Shown here: piece by piece, positions 59,496-64,000 of the stretch | Numbering within the stretch: position 1 is the stretch's first letter | Layout of the letters: each line of letters starts with the position of its first letter | Assembly (NCBI GenBank): GCA_048268845.1 | Contig: JBLWUQ010000009.1 | Span: 67,152-131,151 of the forward strand | Origin: Muriiphilus sp048268845 | GTDB taxonomy: Bacteria > Pseudomonadota > Alphaproteobacteria > Rhodobacterales > Rhodobacteraceae | DNA: 64,000 nucleotides | Reading direction: 5' to 3' | Notes under the pieces: model-generated | The model's input: the letters and a program-made list of their open reading frames with translations, nothing else | Databases searched by the model: none | Told to the model about the DNA's origin: nothing | Program-made: the position numbers and the translations under genes

Positions 59496-59528
59496 CCGCG
59501 CGGCCGGGCTCGATGCCCGGTCGCGCGG
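59496..59528 (-). terminator. Hairpin after fhs
   Basis: CCGCGCGGCCGGGC (59496-59509) pairs with GCCCGGTCGCGCGG (59515-59528) with one G-U pair and a 5-base loop, eight bases after the fhs stop. No T-run follows. Confidence 0.55.
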
Positions 59529-59535
59529 TTCCCTG

Positions 59536-61212
59536 TCAGAACAGCCCTTCGATCTCTCCCGCGTCGTTCAGACCGATGGTCATCGCCGCGGGTTTCGACG
59601 GCAGGCCCGGCATCGTCATGATCTCGCCGCAGATCACCACGACAAAACCGGCCCCCGCCGACAGCCGCACCTCGCGCACCGGCACCGAATGACCGGTTGG
59701 CGCGCCGCGCAGGTTGGGGTCGGTCGAGAAGCTGTATTGCGTCTTGGCCATGCAGACCGGCAGATGGCCATAGCCCGCCGCTTCCCAGGCGCGAAGCTGG
59801 TCGCGGATCTTCTTGTCGGCCAGCACCTCGTCGGCGCGGTAGATCCGCTTGGCGATGGTCTCGATCTTTTCGAACAGGCTCACATCGTCGTCATAGAGCG
59901 GCGCGAAATTCGCCGTGCCCGCATCGGCGATCTCGGCCACGCGCGTGGCGAATTCCACCACGCCTGCCGAGCCTTCGGCCCAGTGCCGGCACAGGATCGC
60001 CTCCGAGCCATGCGCCTTGACATAGTCGCGCACCGCCTCGATCTCGGCCTCGGTGTCGGTGACGAAATGGTTGATCGCCACCACCACCGGCACGCCGAAG
60101 CCTTTCACGTTCTCGATGTGACGCCCGAGGTTCGGGCAGCCCGCCTTGACCGCCGCGACGTTCTCGGGGCCAAGGTCGGCCTTGGCGACGCCGCCGTTCA
60201 TCTTCATCGCCCGCACCGTCGCCACGACCACCACCACCGAAGGCGCGATACCGCCCTTGCGGCACTTGATGTTCATGAACTTCTCGGCCCCAAGATCGGC
60301 GCCGAAACCCGCCTCGGTGACCACGTAATCGGCCAGCTTCAGCGCGGTCTGCGTCGCGATCAGGCTGTTGCAGCCATGCGCGATATTGGCGAACGGCCCG
60401 CCATGGACGAAGGCCGGGTTGTTTTCCAGCGTCTGCACCAGGTTGGGCTGCATCGCGTCCTTCAGAAGCACCGTCATCGCGCCGTCGGCCTTGATGTCGC
60501 GGCAATAGATCGGCTCGCGCTCGCGGGTGTAGGCGACGATGATGTCGCCCAGGCGCTTTTGCAGATCGGCGAGATTCTTGGACAGGCACAGGATCGCCAT
60601 GACCTCGGAGGCCACGGTGATGTCGAAGCCGGTCTGGCGCGGAAAGCCGTTCGAGATGCCGCCGAGCGAGGTCACGACGTCCCTCAGCGCCCGGTCGTTC
60701 ATGTCGAGCACGCGCCGCCACATCACCCGGCGCGCGTCGATACCCAACTCGTTGCCCCAGTAGATGTGGTTGTCGATCATCGCCGCCAGCAGGTTGTGCG
60801 CCGAGGTGATGGCGTGGAAATCGCCGGTGAAGTGCAGGTTCATCTCCTCCATCGGCACGACCTGGGCATAGCCGCCGCCGGCCGCCCCGCCCTTCATGCC
60901 GAAACACGGACCCAATGAGGCCTCGCGGATGCAGATCGCCGCCTTCTTGCCGATCGCGTTCAGCCCGTCGCCAAGCCCCACCGTGGTGGTGGTCTTGCCC
61001 TCGCCTGCGGGGGTCGGGTTGATCGCTGTCACCAGGATCAGCTTGCCGTCGGGGCGGTCCGCGACCGAGTCGATGAAGTCCTGGCTGACCTTGGCCTTGT
61101 CGTGGCCATAGGGCAGCAGATGTTCGGACGGGATGCCCAGCTTGGCGCCGATCTCCTGAATCGGGCGTTTCTTTGCCTCGCGGGCGATCTCGATGTCGGA
61201 TTTGTGGGCCAT
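59536..61212 (-). CDS. fhs: Formate-tetrahydrofolate ligase
   Basis: A 558-residue enzyme. The ATP loop reads TPAGEGKTTTTVGLGD at about residue 65, and the family motifs REASLGPCFGMKGGAAGGG and MIDNHIYWGNELGID follow. It activates formate to 10-formyl-tetrahydrofolate in the cytoplasm. The ATG at 61212 has GGGAGG just upstream. With FolD it forms a one-carbon module that feeds purine synthesis, or disposes of formate from demethylation reactions common in marine roseobacters. Confidence 0.96.
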   Translation of the reverse strand: MAHKSDIEIAREAKKRPIQEIGAKLGIPSEHLLPYGHDKAKVSQDFIDSVADRPDGKLILVTAINPTPAGEGKTTTTVGLGDGLNAIGKKAAICIREASLGPCFGMKGGAAGGGYAQVVPMEEMNLHFTGDFHAITSAHNLLAAMIDNHIYWGNELGIDARRVMWRRVLDMNDRALRDVVTSLGGISNGFPRQTGFDITVASEVMAILCLSKNLADLQKRLGDIIVAYTREREPIYCRDIKADGAMTVLLKDAMQPNLVQTLENNPAFVHGGPFANIAHGCNSLIATQTALKLADYVVTEAGFGADLGAEKFMNIKCRKGGIAPSVVVVVATVRAMKMNGGVAKADLGPENVAAVKAGCPNLGRHIENVKGFGVPVVVAINHFVTDTEAEIEAVRDYVKAHGSEAILCRHWAEGSAGVVEFATRVAEIADAGTANFAPLYDDDVSLFEKIETIAKRIYRADEVLADKKIRDQLRAWEAAGYGHLPVCMAKTQYSFSTDPNLRGAPTGHSVPVREVRLSAGAGFVVVICGEIMTMPGLPSKPAAMTIGLNDAGEIEGLF

Positions 61213-61417
61213 GGCCTCCCTTTCCCCTGGCAACGTCAATTCGTCAGCCCCGGATACCGATTACGCAGGGTCAAAGCCAGCGCGAAACCGACATTTCCAA
61301 GGGCCTTTTCGGCTTCTTGCGGAAACAAGCGGCCCCTAAGCGAAACCGGCGTTCCGAATAGGGGCGGCGCGGTCTCGGGCCGGTGCGAGAGCGGGTCGGG
61401 CGCCGGGCGCAAACGAA

Positions 61418-61448
61418 AACCCCGGAACCTGTCTCAGGTTCCGGGGTT
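61418..61448 (-). terminator. Intrinsic terminator after ftsH
   Basis: A perfect 14-base stem, AACCCCGGAACCTG/CAGGTTCCGGGGTT, with a 3-base loop starts 24 bases after the ftsH stop. On the minus strand it ends in GGGGTTTTCG. Confidence 0.85.
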
Positions 61449-61471
61449 CATGTCCGTTCCGGTGTCTGCGG

Positions 61472-63388
<1,917 letters not shown>

Positions 63389-63465
63389 AAGGATCTCCTT
63401 TGAAGAATTCGGGCGCGGGCAGAGCGCCCACGGTTCCCTTTAAAATAGGCAAGGTTGCGGCAGGT

Positions 63466-64000
63466 TCAATGCGATAAAGCATATGTGAAGAAATCACCGC
63501 TTCCTGGGTCGATTGTTGCCGAGTATCCGGCGCAAAACCCCGCAACCGGGGCCGCGACAAGGGTTTCGCCTGCCCAGACGGCCGGGCTTGCCATGAGCGA
63601 GGCGCGCGGCAGGCCGGTGTCGCGCCAGTCCGGGCACTCCGTCACCGCCGCGCCCAGCGCCCGCACGACAAGCCCCTCGCCCGGTCCGGCGACGCGCCAG
63701 CGGTTGTCCCAGAGCGCGCCGAGGGGGGCGGTGAGGTCGCGCACCGCCGCGTATTCGCGGCAGATGCGCAGGTCGGGGCCGGTGCTGGCCACCAGACAGC
63801 CATGCAGCGTGTGGGTGCGTCCCGCGTCCACCGCGCTCTCCAGATCGGCCAGCGCCTCGCGGCGCGGCGCATAACCGGCGCCCGAGACCCAGCCAAGCGC
63901 CGCGACCAGCAGGCGGCGGGCGATCTCATCCGGTGCCTCGGCCAGCCCGGCGCGGTCGGTCACCAGGTCGCCGGCAGGGACGCGGGCGGTCCGGCGGGCG
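63466..64000 (-). CDS. tilS: tRNA(Ile)-lysidine synthetase TilS, C-terminal fragment
   Basis: The frame is open to the window edge and gives the last 177 residues. RVPAGDLV, RLLVAALGWVSG and LHGCLV correspond to the C-terminal region of alphaproteobacterial TilS, which modifies C34 of the AUA-reading tRNA-Ile. The N-terminal ATP-pyrophosphatase motif is outside the window, so the call rests on this divergent domain and on the conserved tilS-ftsH order, 77 bases apart. Confidence 0.75.
   Translation of the reverse strand, partial: ARRTARVPAGDLVTDRAGLAEAPDEIARRLLVAALGWVSGAGYAPRREALADLESAVDAGRTHTLHGCLVASTGPDLRICREYAAVRDLTAPLGALWDNRWRVAGPGEGLVVRALGAAVTECPDWRDTGLPRASLMASPAVWAGETLVAAPVAGFCAGYSATIDPGSGDFFTYALSH

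Overview
The window is GC-rich chromosomal DNA from an alphaproteobacterium, almost certainly a member of the Rhodobacteraceae/Roseobacter group. The evidence is two tandem DUF2484 genes beside murC, a single LolC/E-type permease with LolD, a one-piece PntA, an NDUFS4-like complex I accessory subunit, a VCBS-Hint protein, and the GC-rich intergenic palindromes typical of the group. No rRNA, tRNA, CRISPR array, insertion sequence or prophage was recognised. Almost all of the DNA is core chromosome.

Layout. 1-4.8 kb: tail of a peptide-type ABC ATPase, a complex I accessory subunit, a two-gene unit pairing a Hint-domain protein with an HlyC-type lysine acyltransferase, and divergent uvrB. 4.8-6.6 kb: an AT-richer gene with an HEPN-like RNATFH motif, a cluster of palindromes, an ABM-domain protein and a universal stress protein. 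6.6-12.9 kb: a purine-nucleoside-type ABC importer (BMP binding protein, ATPase, two permeases) ending in a glycerate 2-kinase. 13.1-17.7 kb: a DUF5765 membrane protein, a cytochrome c lipoprotein, a thioesterase, two tandem L,D-transpeptidases and the lolCD pair. 18.2-25.9 kb: the first half of the division and cell-wall (dcw) cluster, mraZ-rsmH-ftsL-ftsI-murE-murF-mraY. 26.5-32.2 kb: a VOC protein, an ornithine decarboxylase with a structured leader, pntAB and a methyltransferase. 32.4-37.1 kb: an SDR, kynureninase and an isoquinoline-oxidoreductase-type molybdoenzyme. 37.2-43 kb: an ABC-F ATPase, homoserine dehydrogenase, LysR, a small membrane protein, TetR and a ferredoxin. 43-56.4 kb: the rest of dcw in an unusual order, murB-ddl-ftsQ-ftsA-ftsZ-bamD-recN followed by ftsW-murG-murC-DUF2484 x2. 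56.5-64 kb: pdeM, a thioesterase and crotonase, folD, fhs, ftsH and the end of tilS.

How the genes fit together. The two dcw halves supply peptidoglycan precursor synthesis and the divisome. LolCD, BamD and the L,D-transpeptidases add envelope biogenesis and FtsH adds membrane quality control. FolD and Fhs form a one-carbon pair. Importer plus glycerate kinase would suit purine use through glyoxylate and glycerate. The points most worth a second look are the orphan HlyC-Hint pair, the ornithine decarboxylase leader (a 23-codon upstream ORF followed by a stem that can mask the ribosome site), the split dcw cluster lacking murD and lpxC at their usual places, and the HEPN-like gene beside dense palindromes.
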